Shown in pieces: positions 27,861 to 37,318 of a DNA stretch of 43,922 bases (within the stretch, counting starts at the first letter, position 1; each line of letters starts with the position of its first letter). Source of the stretch: Actinomycetota bacterium (GTDB lineage: Bacteria; Actinomycetota; Actinomycetes; S36-B12); contig WLLZ01000003.1 of NCBI GenBank assembly GCA_009700485.1, positions 1 through 43,922 on the forward strand, in the 5' to 3' direction. Below the pieces are notes generated by a model that did not search any database, was not told where the DNA came from, and saw nothing but the letters and a program-made list of their open reading frames with translations. A program made the translations under genes and the position numbers.

Positions 27861-28619
27861 CTAAGCATTCATCGCTCCCGTATTTAGGCCGACCAGAGCC
27901 GCATTTCGTATTGCGTCCGTTGTGGTGCGTGATCTCTCCGGATATTCCTTTAGGTAGGAGATCACATCGACAAAGTCAAAATTTGGATTCTTTGGATAGA
28001 GCTCGCCGTAAATCGCCTTCACGAAGGCGTAATCCTCAGGCGTATCGACAGTCCAGCGTAGGTGGGAGAGATCGCCCACACCTGAAACATTAACGATGCG
28101 GTATTTATCCGGTTGCCGATACACACCGAGCGTGACATGTTCACGTTCATTCTTGTCGGTAGAGCTTTCATAAATTTCTTGAAGCACACTCGCTTTCACG
28201 ACTTCAACATCAAGACCATCGGGGTAGGTCGGTGTCATGTTGTTGGAGGCGTAATCGCAGTCTCCTTGATTGAAGCGCGCAACAACTTCGTCTATCACTT
28301 TGGGTGAAATTAATGGGCAGTCGGCGGTTAGCCGCACCACGGTCTCGGGCTGGTACAGGTCAATCACTCGAATAAATCTCGCCAACACGTCGTTTAGGTC
28401 ACCGCGCACAACATCGAATCCATTGGCTTTTACTATCTCTGCTAGCTCATCATCGGAGGCGTCGGTCGATGTTGCGACCACGATGCCATCGAGGGTTTCA
28501 GCTCGTTGGATGCGCTCAAGTTGACGCAAGATCATCGGTTGGCCGGCAAGTGGGGCGAGCACTTTGCCGGGATACCGGGATGAACTCATGCGTGCTTGAA
28601 CTATTGCCAGCGTTGTCAC
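27861..28619 (-). CDS. SpsF-like cytidylyltransferase family protein
   Basis: 'LAIVQARMSSSRYPGKVLAPLAGQPMILRQLERIQRAETLDGIVVATSTDASDDELA', 'RLTADCPLISPKVIDEV'; SD GGGAGG upstream of GTG. Confidence 0.88.
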   Translation of the reverse strand: MTTLAIVQARMSSSRYPGKVLAPLAGQPMILRQLERIQRAETLDGIVVATSTDASDDELAEIVKANGFDVVRGDLNDVLARFIRVIDLYQPETVVRLTADCPLISPKVIDEVVARFNQGDCDYASNNMTPTYPDGLDVEVVKASVLQEIYESSTDKNEREHVTLGVYRQPDKYRIVNVSGVGDLSHLRWTVDTPEDYAFVKAIYGELYPKNPNFDFVDVISYLKEYPERSRTTTDAIRNAALVGLNTGAMNA

Positions 28620-28645
28620 GGCTCAAGCCTCCCAGATGCGGGCGG

Positions 28646-29482
28646 TCATGCCCATGTTCGGGGATCCAACAGCCCAATGTCGCCGGAGGCGAGGCCCTCT
28701 GTATCGAGGCGTTGCTTACAAGTCGCCCACGCTTGGGCGAGATCATTAAGTTCTGCACCGGTGGTAACGCCGATAACTACTTCAGTTATCGGGGCGATGG
28801 TCTTGATGAAAGAAAGTGCTACCTCTATTGGCTGTTCGCCGTTCGACTCGCACCAATCGTGGAACTTGATCACTTCAGGGTGCTGGCCCAGTCGCGTATC
28901 GCTACGTGCAGCCAGCAGGCCTTGCAGGAACACGCTTCGCGCTTGGATTCTCGTGCCTCGCGAGGCGAGAGTTTGCAGGATGTTGCTGTTGATCAGCCGT
29001 TGGTCGAGCACATTTATGGGCACCTGGGCGATTTCAAGTTGACCGAAAATACTGGCAGCGCGATTCAGGTCGGTTTCGTCATAGGCCGAAACCCCGATTT
29101 GCTGCACCAACCTTTTTCGTTTCATGTCTTCTAGTTGTTTGGCCGACGCGTTGGCCTGGGCCTCGGTCAATTGCGCCCAATCATGAATCAGGCAGTTAGC
29201 GATACTGCTTTGCCCCAGCGCGGCGAGGCTGGCTTTTAGTTGGGCTGGGATAGTTTGCGGATCGGCCCCACGCACCTTGGTCGTAATCGAAAAATCCGAA
29301 GCCCAGGAGGCCAACCGGGCCTCGGCATCGCCATACATGCCGGCTGTGTCGATGGCGCCAATACCAGCGCCCTGGGCCACCGCGATGATCTCGGCTAGGG
29401 CTTCATCGGTCAATCGGCCTTGGCTATTGGTCACTCCATAGGGGTTACCCCACTGGGCGGTGCCGAGCACGAGGGATTGCAC
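28646..29482 (-). CDS. aldo/keto reductase
   Basis: 'LVLGTAQWGNPYGVTN', 'IGAIDTAGMYGDAEARL', 'IGVSAYDE'. Confidence 0.88.
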   Translation of the reverse strand: MQSLVLGTAQWGNPYGVTNSQGRLTDEALAEIIAVAQGAGIGAIDTAGMYGDAEARLASWASDFSITTKVRGADPQTIPAQLKASLAALGQSSIANCLIHDWAQLTEAQANASAKQLEDMKRKRLVQQIGVSAYDETDLNRAASIFGQLEIAQVPINVLDQRLINSNILQTLASRGTRIQARSVFLQGLLAARSDTRLGQHPEVIKFHDWCESNGEQPIEVALSFIKTIAPITEVVIGVTTGAELNDLAQAWATCKQRLDTEGLASGDIGLLDPRTWA

Positions 29483-29509
29483 CCGACCATGATCTCACTT
29501 TTCGGCGGC

Positions 29510-29515
29510 TAGACT
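29510..29515 (+). promoter_or_regulatory. candidate -10 TAGACT for leaderless sORF 29523
   Basis: TAGACT-N7-GTG in divergent intergenic region. Confidence 0.4.
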
Positions 29516-29522
29516 GCCGGGC

Positions 29523-29576
29523 GTGGAGATTCTTGCAGGGACTTACGTTGCCGACTCCCAGTGGGTGGTCGCATGA
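29523..29576 (+). CDS. putative leaderless short ORF (17 aa, MEILAGTYVADSQWVVA)
   Basis: GTG 7 nt after TAGACT; its TGA (29574-29576) overlaps ATG 29573 of the next gene. Confidence 0.4.
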   Translation: MEILAGTYVADSQWVVA

Positions 29577-30406
29577 CCATCAGTTCTGGCTCCGCCGCCC
29601 AGATGATACTGGCCCGGGCACTCGAATGCCTGGAGAGTGAAACTCCCAACCCGTTGACCGGGCCCGAGACCATCGAGATGTCCGAGCGATGCGTCGAGCT
29701 ACCGTGGGTAGCCGCCCACCTAGGTGCTCCCGGTCGACTCTTGGATGTCGGCTGGGCAATGTCACCCCCTGAATGGCTCGGTGTCCTGCTCGCCATCCGC
29801 GATCGCGGAGCCGACCTGACCGGTATTGACATCATCGACCCGCAGCGTGTTCGCAGTCGCTATCCGGCCGACCAAGTGGATGCTGTGCTCTCCGTACCTG
29901 CACGAGTCGAAGACATTCTCAACGCAAACCCAACCTCGGGCCACTACGACACCATCAGTTGCGTATCGACCCTGGAGCACATTGGCTTCGACATTGCATC
30001 ACCACCTGAAGATCTCACGAGCGCCTTTGTGAGGGCTACCTCAGCCGAAACAGCAATCGCATCACGCGCTCCTGAAACTGATCGGCTCTTTCTTGATGCA
30101 GCGCACCGACTTCTAGTACCTGGCGGGCACCTACTCATTTCGGTACCAGCCGGCAGTGGCTTACCCATACTTCATCAGGATTCATTGGGGCTATTCACTC
30201 ACCAGTTCGAGTACGACGAAGCCTCATGGGCCCGTATTACTGGGGATAACCGCTTCTCGGTGTTAGCCGAGGCCTACTACAGTCACGATGAAACTCGTGG
30301 TTGGGCACAGGTGGAAACCTTTGCCGCACTCTCCGGCCAGACCAGCGCAATGCAGCCCTTTGCTACTGGCTGTGCACTCGTACGCCTACGCCACATCTCG
30401 AGTTGA
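29573..30406 (+). CDS. SAM-dependent methyltransferase-like protein
   Basis: 'RLLDVGWAMSPPEWLGVLLAIRDRGADLTGIDI', 'YDTISCVSTLEHIGF'. Confidence 0.75.
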   Translation: MTISSGSAAQMILARALECLESETPNPLTGPETIEMSERCVELPWVAAHLGAPGRLLDVGWAMSPPEWLGVLLAIRDRGADLTGIDIIDPQRVRSRYPADQVDAVLSVPARVEDILNANPTSGHYDTISCVSTLEHIGFDIASPPEDLTSAFVRATSAETAIASRAPETDRLFLDAAHRLLVPGGHLLISVPAGSGLPILHQDSLGLFTHQFEYDEASWARITGDNRFSVLAEAYYSHDETRGWAQVETFAALSGQTSAMQPFATGCALVRLRHISS

Positions 30407-30429
30407 GAATTCAATTGAATGGAGCTCCT

Positions 30430-31416
30430 GTGGAATCAACTATTGACGATGCCTCGATACTAATCACCGGTGGCACTGGATCATTCGGCAAAGCCTTTCT
30501 TGAGGAAGTACTAAAAACTCGATCTCCACGACGGGTGGTGGTCTTCTCGCGAGATGAACTCAAGCAATATGAAATGCGCGAGCGCTGGGGTGATGACCCA
30601 AGGGTCCGTTTCTTTCTCGGTGATATCCGCGACCGCGACCGCCTGAAGATGGCTCTGCACGGGGTCGACTACGTCGTGCACGCGGCGGCCTTGAAACAAG
30701 TTGACACCGCTGAATACAACCCGATGGAGTACGTGAAGACGAACATTCTTGGTTCGGAGAATGTCATTCAAGCCTCCATAGAAGCTGGGGTCAAGAAAGT
30801 CCTTGCTCTATCCACCGACAAAGCCTCTTCACCTGTCAACCTTTATGGGGCAACGAAACTCACGGCCGATAAGCTTTTTATTTCAAGCAACCACTACTCG
30901 GCCGCCTACAACACCGCCTTCTCGGTGGTGCGATACGGCAATGTCATGGGTAGCCGCGGCTCGGTAATACCGCTATTCCGTCGCTTGGCAGAGCAGGGAC
31001 AGCCGCTACCAATCACCGACCTTCGGATGACTCGCTTCTGGATCACCCTCCCGCAGGCGGTCGAGTTCGTAATCAGTTCATTCACCCAGATGACCGGTGG
31101 AGAACTCTACGTCCCACGCATACCGAGCATGAGGGTCACCGATCTTGCCCGGGCGGTAGCTCCGGATGCCGAACTCATCGAGGTCGGAATAAGACCAGGT
31201 GAGAAACTTCACGAGGAGATGATCTCTTCCGAAGATTCAAGGCGAACTTTGCAGCTTGCGGACCGCTACGTGGTCATGCCAACTCTTTCACAGTGGGGAT
31301 ATCGAGAGCCAGCAGGCGACCCTGTCGAAGACGGCTTCTCCTACACCTCCGACAACAACGACCTGTGGCTTGACGTTGACCAACTGAGATCAATGCTCAA
31401 CGACCTAAACCTGTGA
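30430..31416 (+). CDS. UDP-GlcNAc 4,6-dehydratase (inverting)-like, PseB/polysaccharide biosynthesis protein family
   Basis: 'ILITGGTGSFGKAFLEEVL', 'VVFSRDELKQYEM', 'HAAALKQVDTAEYNPMEYVKTNILGSENVI', 'STDKASSPVNLYGATKLTADKLF'; GTG start after ggag. Confidence 0.92.
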   Translation: MESTIDDASILITGGTGSFGKAFLEEVLKTRSPRRVVVFSRDELKQYEMRERWGDDPRVRFFLGDIRDRDRLKMALHGVDYVVHAAALKQVDTAEYNPMEYVKTNILGSENVIQASIEAGVKKVLALSTDKASSPVNLYGATKLTADKLFISSNHYSAAYNTAFSVVRYGNVMGSRGSVIPLFRRLAEQGQPLPITDLRMTRFWITLPQAVEFVISSFTQMTGGELYVPRIPSMRVTDLARAVAPDAELIEVGIRPGEKLHEEMISSEDSRRTLQLADRYVVMPTLSQWGYREPAGDPVEDGFSYTSDNNDLWLDVDQLRSMLNDLNL

Positions 31417-31425
31417 TTGGTCACC

Positions 31426-32340
31426 GTGACAAAGTGGCTAGTAACCGGTGCCGGTGGATTCTTCGGAGCCAACGCAGGGGCCTTTCTTAATGGTCGAGTT
31501 GAGTCGGTAGGGGCCTTTAGAAGTCTCGCAGCTAGCTCACTATTTGGAACTAATGTTTCGATCGATTTGCGGTCTGGCTCGTCCATATACGAGGTAGTTG
31601 ATGCAGTGCGCCCCGATGTGGTCGTGCATGCAGCGGCGTTGGCAAGCCACGAGGCATGTGAATCTGACCCGGCACTTGCTCAGCTCGTCAATGTGGAATC
31701 GACAAAGCACCTAGCGCGGGCGTGCACCGATGTCGGTGCCAAGCTCGTGTATCTATCAACGGACGCGGTCTTCGACGGCAGTCGTGGAAACTACACCGAA
31801 AAAGATGCAACAAATCCATTCTCTGTTTATGGCACAACTAAGTTGCTCGGCGAGCAGGCAGCACTTGCCATACACGAGGATGTGCTGATCGCCCGAACCA
31901 ACTTTTTCGGCTGGAGCCCAAGCGGCACGCGGTCGATCTTGGAGTTCTTCGTAAATGCACTGCGCTCAGGTCAGCAGGTTTCGGGGTATACCGACTTTGT
32001 CGTCTCCTCTCTCTATGTTCAGGATCTGCTTTCGGCGATCTACGATCTGGTTGGTTCAGGCCGGCGCGGCGTGGTTCATCTGGGTGCTTCAAATGCACTT
32101 TCGAAGTATCACTTCGGGGTGCAGGTGGCCAGCCAGTTTGGCCTTGATGCAGAGCTGATCTCCCCCGTTACTGCCGCTGTAGGTGGTCATGCCAATTCCC
32201 GAGCACGCGATCTTTCCCTTAACACTTCTCTCATGGAGTCTTGTCTTGGCCGGTCGATACCGACACAGGAGTTTGGTATTGCCAGCGCCTACGATGATGA
32301 AAGTGCCGTCGCACCGCGAGTCACCGGATTTAGGGAGTAG
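31426..32340 (+). CDS. RmlD-like sugar-nucleotide reductase (SDR)
   Basis: 'WLVTGAGGFFGANAGAFL', 'VVHAAALASHEACESDPALAQLVNVESTKHLA', 'YGTTKLLGEQA'. Confidence 0.85.
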   Translation: MTKWLVTGAGGFFGANAGAFLNGRVESVGAFRSLAASSLFGTNVSIDLRSGSSIYEVVDAVRPDVVVHAAALASHEACESDPALAQLVNVESTKHLARACTDVGAKLVYLSTDAVFDGSRGNYTEKDATNPFSVYGTTKLLGEQAALAIHEDVLIARTNFFGWSPSGTRSILEFFVNALRSGQQVSGYTDFVVSSLYVQDLLSAIYDLVGSGRRGVVHLGASNALSKYHFGVQVASQFGLDAELISPVTAAVGGHANSRARDLSLNTSLMESCLGRSIPTQEFGIASAYDDESAVAPRVTGFRE

Positions 32341-32344
32341 ATAC

Positions 32345-33421
32345 TTGAACCACTTCAGAATAGGTGATCGCCTTATTGGATTAGGCCAACCCACCTACTT
32401 CATCGCAGATATCGCGGCGAATCACGACGGTGATCTTTCGCGCGCACTCTCATTGATCACGCTGGCTGCTGAGGCTGGCGCCGATGCGGCAAAGTTCCAA
32501 CACTTTAGGGCCGAGCACATCGTCAGTGACTTCGGCTTCCGCAATCTTGGCGAGCAACTCGATCACCAAGCATCGTGGTCGAAGTCGGTATTCGAAGTTT
32601 ATGAAGATGCCTCGCTGCCATGGGAGTGGACCTCATCGTTGGCCTCGCATTGCAAATCACTGGGGATCGAGTTCATGTCATCTCCGTATGACTTCGAAGC
32701 TGTGCTTCACCTAGACCCCTACGTGAACGCCTACAAGATCGGCTCGGGCGATATCAACTGGCTCGAAGAGTTGGAATTCATAGCAGCGCTAGGAAAGCCC
32801 GTGCTAATTGCAGCAGGGGCATCGACCGCTGATGATGTTGAGCGGGCGATCGCGGTGTTGTCTGCTGCTGGTGTGCCGATCGTGTTGATGCAATGCAATA
32901 CGAACTACACCGGGTCAATCGAAAACCTGGGATTCGTTAATTTGCGGGTGCTTGAGTCATTTGCCGCTTCGTATCCAGATGTGGTGCTGGGTTTGTCGGA
33001 CCACACCCCGGGGCATGTGACTACATTGGGCGCCGTATCCCTTGGGGCTCGGGTGATCGAGAAGCACTTCACCGATGACACCACCCGCGTTGGGCCCGAT
33101 CATGGTTTCTCTTTAGACCCGGTGTCATGGCGGGCCATGGTCGATGACACGCGGCGACTTGAAGCAGCACTCGGCTCAGGCATCAAGGTAATCGAGGCGA
33201 ACGAGCAAAAGACTTTGATCGTGCAGCGTCGATGCGTGCGAGCGGGACGCGCTTTGGCTGCTGGAACCGTGCTCACGCGTGAAGATCTGGCCGTACTGCG
33301 CCCGGCACCGTTGGATGCGGTGCCGGCACAATTAGTTGCTGATTTGATCGGACGCACTTTATCGCGTGATCTGGTGCTTGGCGAGGCTGTGAGCTGGGCC
33401 GATCTGGCACCTGCCACATGA
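32345..33421 (+). CDS. N-acetylneuraminate synthase (NeuB) family protein with C-terminal SAF domain
   Basis: 'YFIADIAANHDGDLSRALSLITLAAEAGADAAKFQHF', 'LGLSDHTPGHVTTLGAVSLGARVIEKHFT', SAF-like 'RCVRAGRALAAGTVLTREDLAVLRPAP'; TTG start after gggag. Confidence 0.92.
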   Translation: MNHFRIGDRLIGLGQPTYFIADIAANHDGDLSRALSLITLAAEAGADAAKFQHFRAEHIVSDFGFRNLGEQLDHQASWSKSVFEVYEDASLPWEWTSSLASHCKSLGIEFMSSPYDFEAVLHLDPYVNAYKIGSGDINWLEELEFIAALGKPVLIAAGASTADDVERAIAVLSAAGVPIVLMQCNTNYTGSIENLGFVNLRVLESFAASYPDVVLGLSDHTPGHVTTLGAVSLGARVIEKHFTDDTTRVGPDHGFSLDPVSWRAMVDDTRRLEAALGSGIKVIEANEQKTLIVQRRCVRAGRALAAGTVLTREDLAVLRPAPLDAVPAQLVADLIGRTLSRDLVLGEAVSWADLAPAT

Positions 33422-34398
33422 GTGACCCGCACGTCATCTACGCGTCAGCAAGTGCCGGCATCCACGACCAACGATGGGTCGAAGCACTCTCAGCCTGCGG
33501 GTTCCAGGTCAAAGTTCTGGCTGCCTCAGGAGATCTTCGTGCGGCAGTGAACGCTTTTGAGCCCCTATCGGCGCCGGTGCTGGCTGGGCCACTGAATACG
33601 GTGACACGGCTGCTGGTGGGGCTTTCACGGCCCGTTATCGGGCTTTCTTGGGGGTATGACCTGCAACAGGATCACACTCAGGCGGTCGCACTGGAGGATC
33701 TGGCCTGGATCAGCGGGCTTGACGGCTTAGTGGTTGATAGCCCGGCCACGCGTGACTTGGCCATTTCGCTTGGCTTGGCGCCTGAGCGCATTTTACTCAC
33801 CCCATGGGGAGTTGATCTTGACCTCTTCACTCCCACCGGGCCAGCGGTCAGCGCTGTTGGCCATGGTTTTGCTAGCGGGTCAAGGGTGGTGCTGTCACTG
33901 CGAACTCATGACACGCTTTACCGAACTTCGGATGTGATCGAAGCTTTTGCGCGCGCGGCACTTGTTGATCCGGCATTGATGTTGGTGATGGGCGGCGATG
34001 GGCCATTGACTCCTGACTATCGGGCGCGCGTTAGAGAGTTGGGCTTGGAGTCGCGGGTTCGATTCATCGGGCGGGTCAATGAAGCTGAGCTGCCCGCCTT
34101 GCTGCGTGGTGCGGATCTCTATGTCACAGCATCGGAGACCGATGGCACCTCGGTGACTTTGCTGCAGGCAATGGCATGCGGTATTCCGGTAATCGCGTCA
34201 CGAAATGCCGGTAACGTCACATGGATCCGAAACGGTGAGACTGGTCAACTGTTTGATGTTGGCGACGTGGATGGACTGGCGTACTTAATGGTCGCTGCGC
34301 ATCCCGAGCAGGTTAGCCGCGAGGCTGCACTAAACCTCGTGAGGAATGAGTGCAACTGGTCAGTTAATAGGCTCCTACTCACAAAACTTCTTACTTAG
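33418..34398 (+). CDS. glycosyltransferase family 4 (GT-B)
   Basis: 'RVRFIGRVNEAELPALLRGADLYVTASETDGTSVTLLQAMACGIPVIASRNAGNVTWI'. Confidence 0.92.
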   Translation: MSDPHVIYASASAGIHDQRWVEALSACGFQVKVLAASGDLRAAVNAFEPLSAPVLAGPLNTVTRLLVGLSRPVIGLSWGYDLQQDHTQAVALEDLAWISGLDGLVVDSPATRDLAISLGLAPERILLTPWGVDLDLFTPTGPAVSAVGHGFASGSRVVLSLRTHDTLYRTSDVIEAFARAALVDPALMLVMGGDGPLTPDYRARVRELGLESRVRFIGRVNEAELPALLRGADLYVTASETDGTSVTLLQAMACGIPVIASRNAGNVTWIRNGETGQLFDVGDVDGLAYLMVAAHPEQVSREAALNLVRNECNWSVNRLLLTKLLT

Positions 34399-35243
34399 AC
34401 TCCCCACTTTGTCCTAATCGTTGTTCTCCCCCAGGCCCCGTATCTCAATGCTGTAAAGGCAGCAAGAAATGGCGCATTCACTACCGCGTCTTTAAGCGTC
34501 AAGCGAGTTACGGGCTCAATAAAATCGACTCTGGCCGGATGGAGCAGCGACTTAACCTGACGAGCCGGTGACCAATTGCTTGCGCGTCCGATCCGGAATA
34601 TCTCCTCGTCAGAGATGCCATACATGCGGCACCTAACGACAACCTCTTCCCATGAAGACTTGCCGACTTCATCGACATAAGCATTCGAAATTGCAAATGT
34701 CGCGCCGAAATCGTTAGCCCAGCGTTCGCACAGTTCCGAGTCATCGGAGAACCGCCTGGTCGGGTCATACGGTTTTGCTCGCAAGAGTTCGCCATCAAAG
34801 AGGGTGGGGGTGCCGATAACAAGTGCTGGTCCTGGGCGGAAGCGACCCTTTCGCCAAGCGTTTAAGCCTTTCGACACAAAGTCGTCGCCATCAATGGAGG
34901 TTTGGGCACTTACTCCTTGCCGGTCTTGTGATTCCAAGCAATCAATCATTATCTGTAGTTGGCCATCCGGCATCACATTGTCAGATCCCATGTTGAGGAT
35001 CAGTGGCTTGGTAGTAACAGCAATACCCATGTTTCGCGCGTAGCCGACCCCCGTGCCCGGGTCCGTTAAGACTTCATCCGCTAGCTGCTCCGCGATTTTC
35101 CTTGTTCCATCGGTGGAACTCGCGTCAACGACCACGATCTGTCCAACACCAGAAGCCCTAAGACTGGTCAAACACCTTTCTATGCCACTGACAGAATTCA
35201 TGGTGATGACGACCACTGAAACGTCGATGGGTTGAAATTTCAT
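34395..35243 (-). CDS. glycosyltransferase family 2
   Basis: 'VSVVVITMNSVSGIERCLTSLRASGVGQIVVVDASSTDGTRKIAEQLADEVLTD'; start ATG 35243. Confidence 0.9.
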   Translation of the reverse strand: MKFQPIDVSVVVITMNSVSGIERCLTSLRASGVGQIVVVDASSTDGTRKIAEQLADEVLTDPGTGVGYARNMGIAVTTKPLILNMGSDNVMPDGQLQIMIDCLESQDRQGVSAQTSIDGDDFVSKGLNAWRKGRFRPGPALVIGTPTLFDGELLRAKPYDPTRRFSDDSELCERWANDFGATFAISNAYVDEVGKSSWEEVVVRCRMYGISDEEIFRIGRASNWSPARQVKSLLHPARVDFIEPVTRLTLKDAVVNAPFLAAFTALRYGAWGRTTIRTKWGV

Positions 35244-35250
35244 GAATACG

Positions 35251-37182
35251 CTACAAGCCCAGTAATGCGGCCTGATGATCAAAATCATCAACTTGTCGGC
35301 GCACCTCTTCGAAAGTGCCTCGAGCTTCAATCCTGCCGTCCTTTAGAAATATCAGTTGGTCAGCTCGCCGGACAGTTGCAAGTCGGTGGGCCACCGTCAA
35401 GGTTGTTACCTCTCCTTCAAGTTCATCAAGCGTTTTTATGATCGACTGCTCAGTTTCTGAATCCAGAGCGCTCGTGGCCTCGTCAAGGACAAGAAGTTTT
35501 GGTCTTGTATACAGAGCACGCGCGATCCCAAGCCTCTGACGTTGCCCGCCACTTAGTCGAAAACCGCGCTCCCCGATAAACGTATCGAGCCCCTCGCGAC
35601 TATCTGTTAAAAAGTCAGCAATGTGAGCACGTCGAAGGGCTTCCCAGACCAATTCATCGTCAATATCTTCATCAGGTAATCCCAAAGCAACATTCTCCCG
35701 GACAGTGCCGGCCACAAGCGCCACACTTTGCGGCACATAGGCGATCGCACCGGGCCATCGGTCAATCGCCTCCCTGGGGGCAAGACCGCTTATCAAAACT
35801 GAACCCTCGTCAGGATCAAGGACACCTAGAACCACGTCAGCAAGCGTCGACTTACCGGCACCCGTGGAGCCAACAAGGGCAACAGATGAACCTTCCTTTG
35901 CTTGGAAAGAAGCATTAATCAGGGCTGGCTCCGGCGCATCTGAGTAAGTGAGAGTCACACCTTGTACCTTGATCGATGCTTCGAAATCCGGGAAGCCACG
36001 AATGATGTGTTCCCTAATCCGTTGCGAGGTCATTCTGGGCGTCTGGGGACTCGGATCAGATTTATTCAAGCGATTAAGAAAATCAGCCATGAAGAATGTT
36101 GGTTGGGCTTGAACTGCTGCATTGCGAATCGTGATTCCCGCACCTTGTAGCCTCAGCATTGAAGGAATGACCCGAGAACCTGCTGCTAGGAAAACGGCCA
36201 CGGTCGAAGCCGCTGCAGCCCAGTCTTTCGTTAGGAATTGCACTACTCCAAGAATCAACACCCCTAGGTAAAGCGCCGACTCAAGAACATACTTTGGGAT
36301 TTCCATAATGAAAGCATTAGATGCGCTAGCCGTCGCAGCCCTACCGACCAAGCCTTCATATCTTGTTACGTAAAGATCGCGCCTATTTAGAACCATGGTT
36401 TCACGGTAAGTGGAGAGCGCTTCGGATACTGCCGTCAAAGTATTGATCGAAGTATCAGTCATAACTTTAGCGTTGCGAGCAGACCATGAACCAAGAATAC
36501 GATGCAAGAAAGCCACAATACTGGCGAAGAAAACCGCACTAACTAGAGTCAGAACAGGATCGTATATGAAGAGCGAAACACCAACAATTATGAATAAGAA
36601 CGACTCAGAAGCAATCATGATTGCTGAACCCAAAAGCGAAACGGTCGCAGCTCCCGCTCCGTTGTTGAGAGCGTAGGTAGCTTCAGAAGTAGTCCATCGC
36701 AACACATCTGCAAGTGGTCTCCGCAAGAATGCCCTCGCCAATTTGACTGATACGTCAGCTTGCCTATTTGCCAGAAATATCGTGATGCGTCTCGACATAA
36801 ATGCTGACAACACGGTCTTCAGGACCAATATCGTCACAGCCGCCAAAGCTAGGTAGACAGTAAGTTGCGAAACAGTTAGCCCACTCAAACCCATTGCAGC
36901 GAGAATTGATTCCGCCCACACTGGAATAGTGCCTTTGGCGCCGATACCAGAAACCGCCACGGCAGCGACTAATCCGATCAAAGCGATTCCCAAGAGGTCA
37001 AGAAGGCCCAGCGAGATTTGAACTAGAGCGGCGACTATCAAAAGCCGTCGCTTCTTGGGGGGCAGCAAATCAACCGCTTGGCGAACTGCCGATGCAACGC
37101 CAGGGTTTTCGAAAGCAGTGACTCCTAGGCTGCCACTTGGATCATCAGGCTCCATCACACTCGAGGAGTCGGCGCTGGTCAC
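35251..37182 (-). CDS. ABC transporter, fused permease/ATPase (MsbA/PglK-like flippase)
   Basis: Walker A 'GSTGAGKSTLADVVLG', signature 'LSGGQRQRLGIARALY', Walker B 'KLLVLDEATSALD'; N-terminal TM domain. Confidence 0.92.
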   Translation of the reverse strand: MTSADSSSVMEPDDPSGSLGVTAFENPGVASAVRQAVDLLPPKKRRLLIVAALVQISLGLLDLLGIALIGLVAAVAVSGIGAKGTIPVWAESILAAMGLSGLTVSQLTVYLALAAVTILVLKTVLSAFMSRRITIFLANRQADVSVKLARAFLRRPLADVLRWTTSEATYALNNGAGAATVSLLGSAIMIASESFLFIIVGVSLFIYDPVLTLVSAVFFASIVAFLHRILGSWSARNAKVMTDTSINTLTAVSEALSTYRETMVLNRRDLYVTRYEGLVGRAATASASNAFIMEIPKYVLESALYLGVLILGVVQFLTKDWAAAASTVAVFLAAGSRVIPSMLRLQGAGITIRNAAVQAQPTFFMADFLNRLNKSDPSPQTPRMTSQRIREHIIRGFPDFEASIKVQGVTLTYSDAPEPALINASFQAKEGSSVALVGSTGAGKSTLADVVLGVLDPDEGSVLISGLAPREAIDRWPGAIAYVPQSVALVAGTVRENVALGLPDEDIDDELVWEALRRAHIADFLTDSREGLDTFIGERGFRLSGGQRQRLGIARALYTRPKLLVLDEATSALDSETEQSIIKTLDELEGEVTTLTVAHRLATVRRADQLIFLKDGRIEARGTFEEVRRQVDDFDHQAALLGL

Positions 37183-37188
37183 CCACCC

Positions 37189-37194
37189 AGCCTA
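37189..37194 (-). promoter_or_regulatory. candidate -10 TAGGCT for leaderless ABC transporter mRNA
   Basis: On minus strand TAGGCT-GGGTGG-GTG(37182). Confidence 0.35.
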
Positions 37195-37318
37195 CTTTCA
37201 CCTAAGGCCTTGAGATCTCACGGCACAATGAAAGCAACCCTTGTCACGGTAGGCTGTGGCCAGAGCCGCAGAGTGAAATCGCCGAATAGCCCAACCCCAC
37301 GTAACAGGGAGTTCGACA

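Noticed and set aside
28469-29134. 221-aa plus-strand ORF over SpsF/AKR genes
   Set aside because: Overlaps two well-supported minus-strand enzymes; no recognisable motifs
32183-32344. 54-codon extension of the second NeuB
   Set aside because: Overlaps the RmlD-like gene; TTG 32345 with gggag upstream fits better
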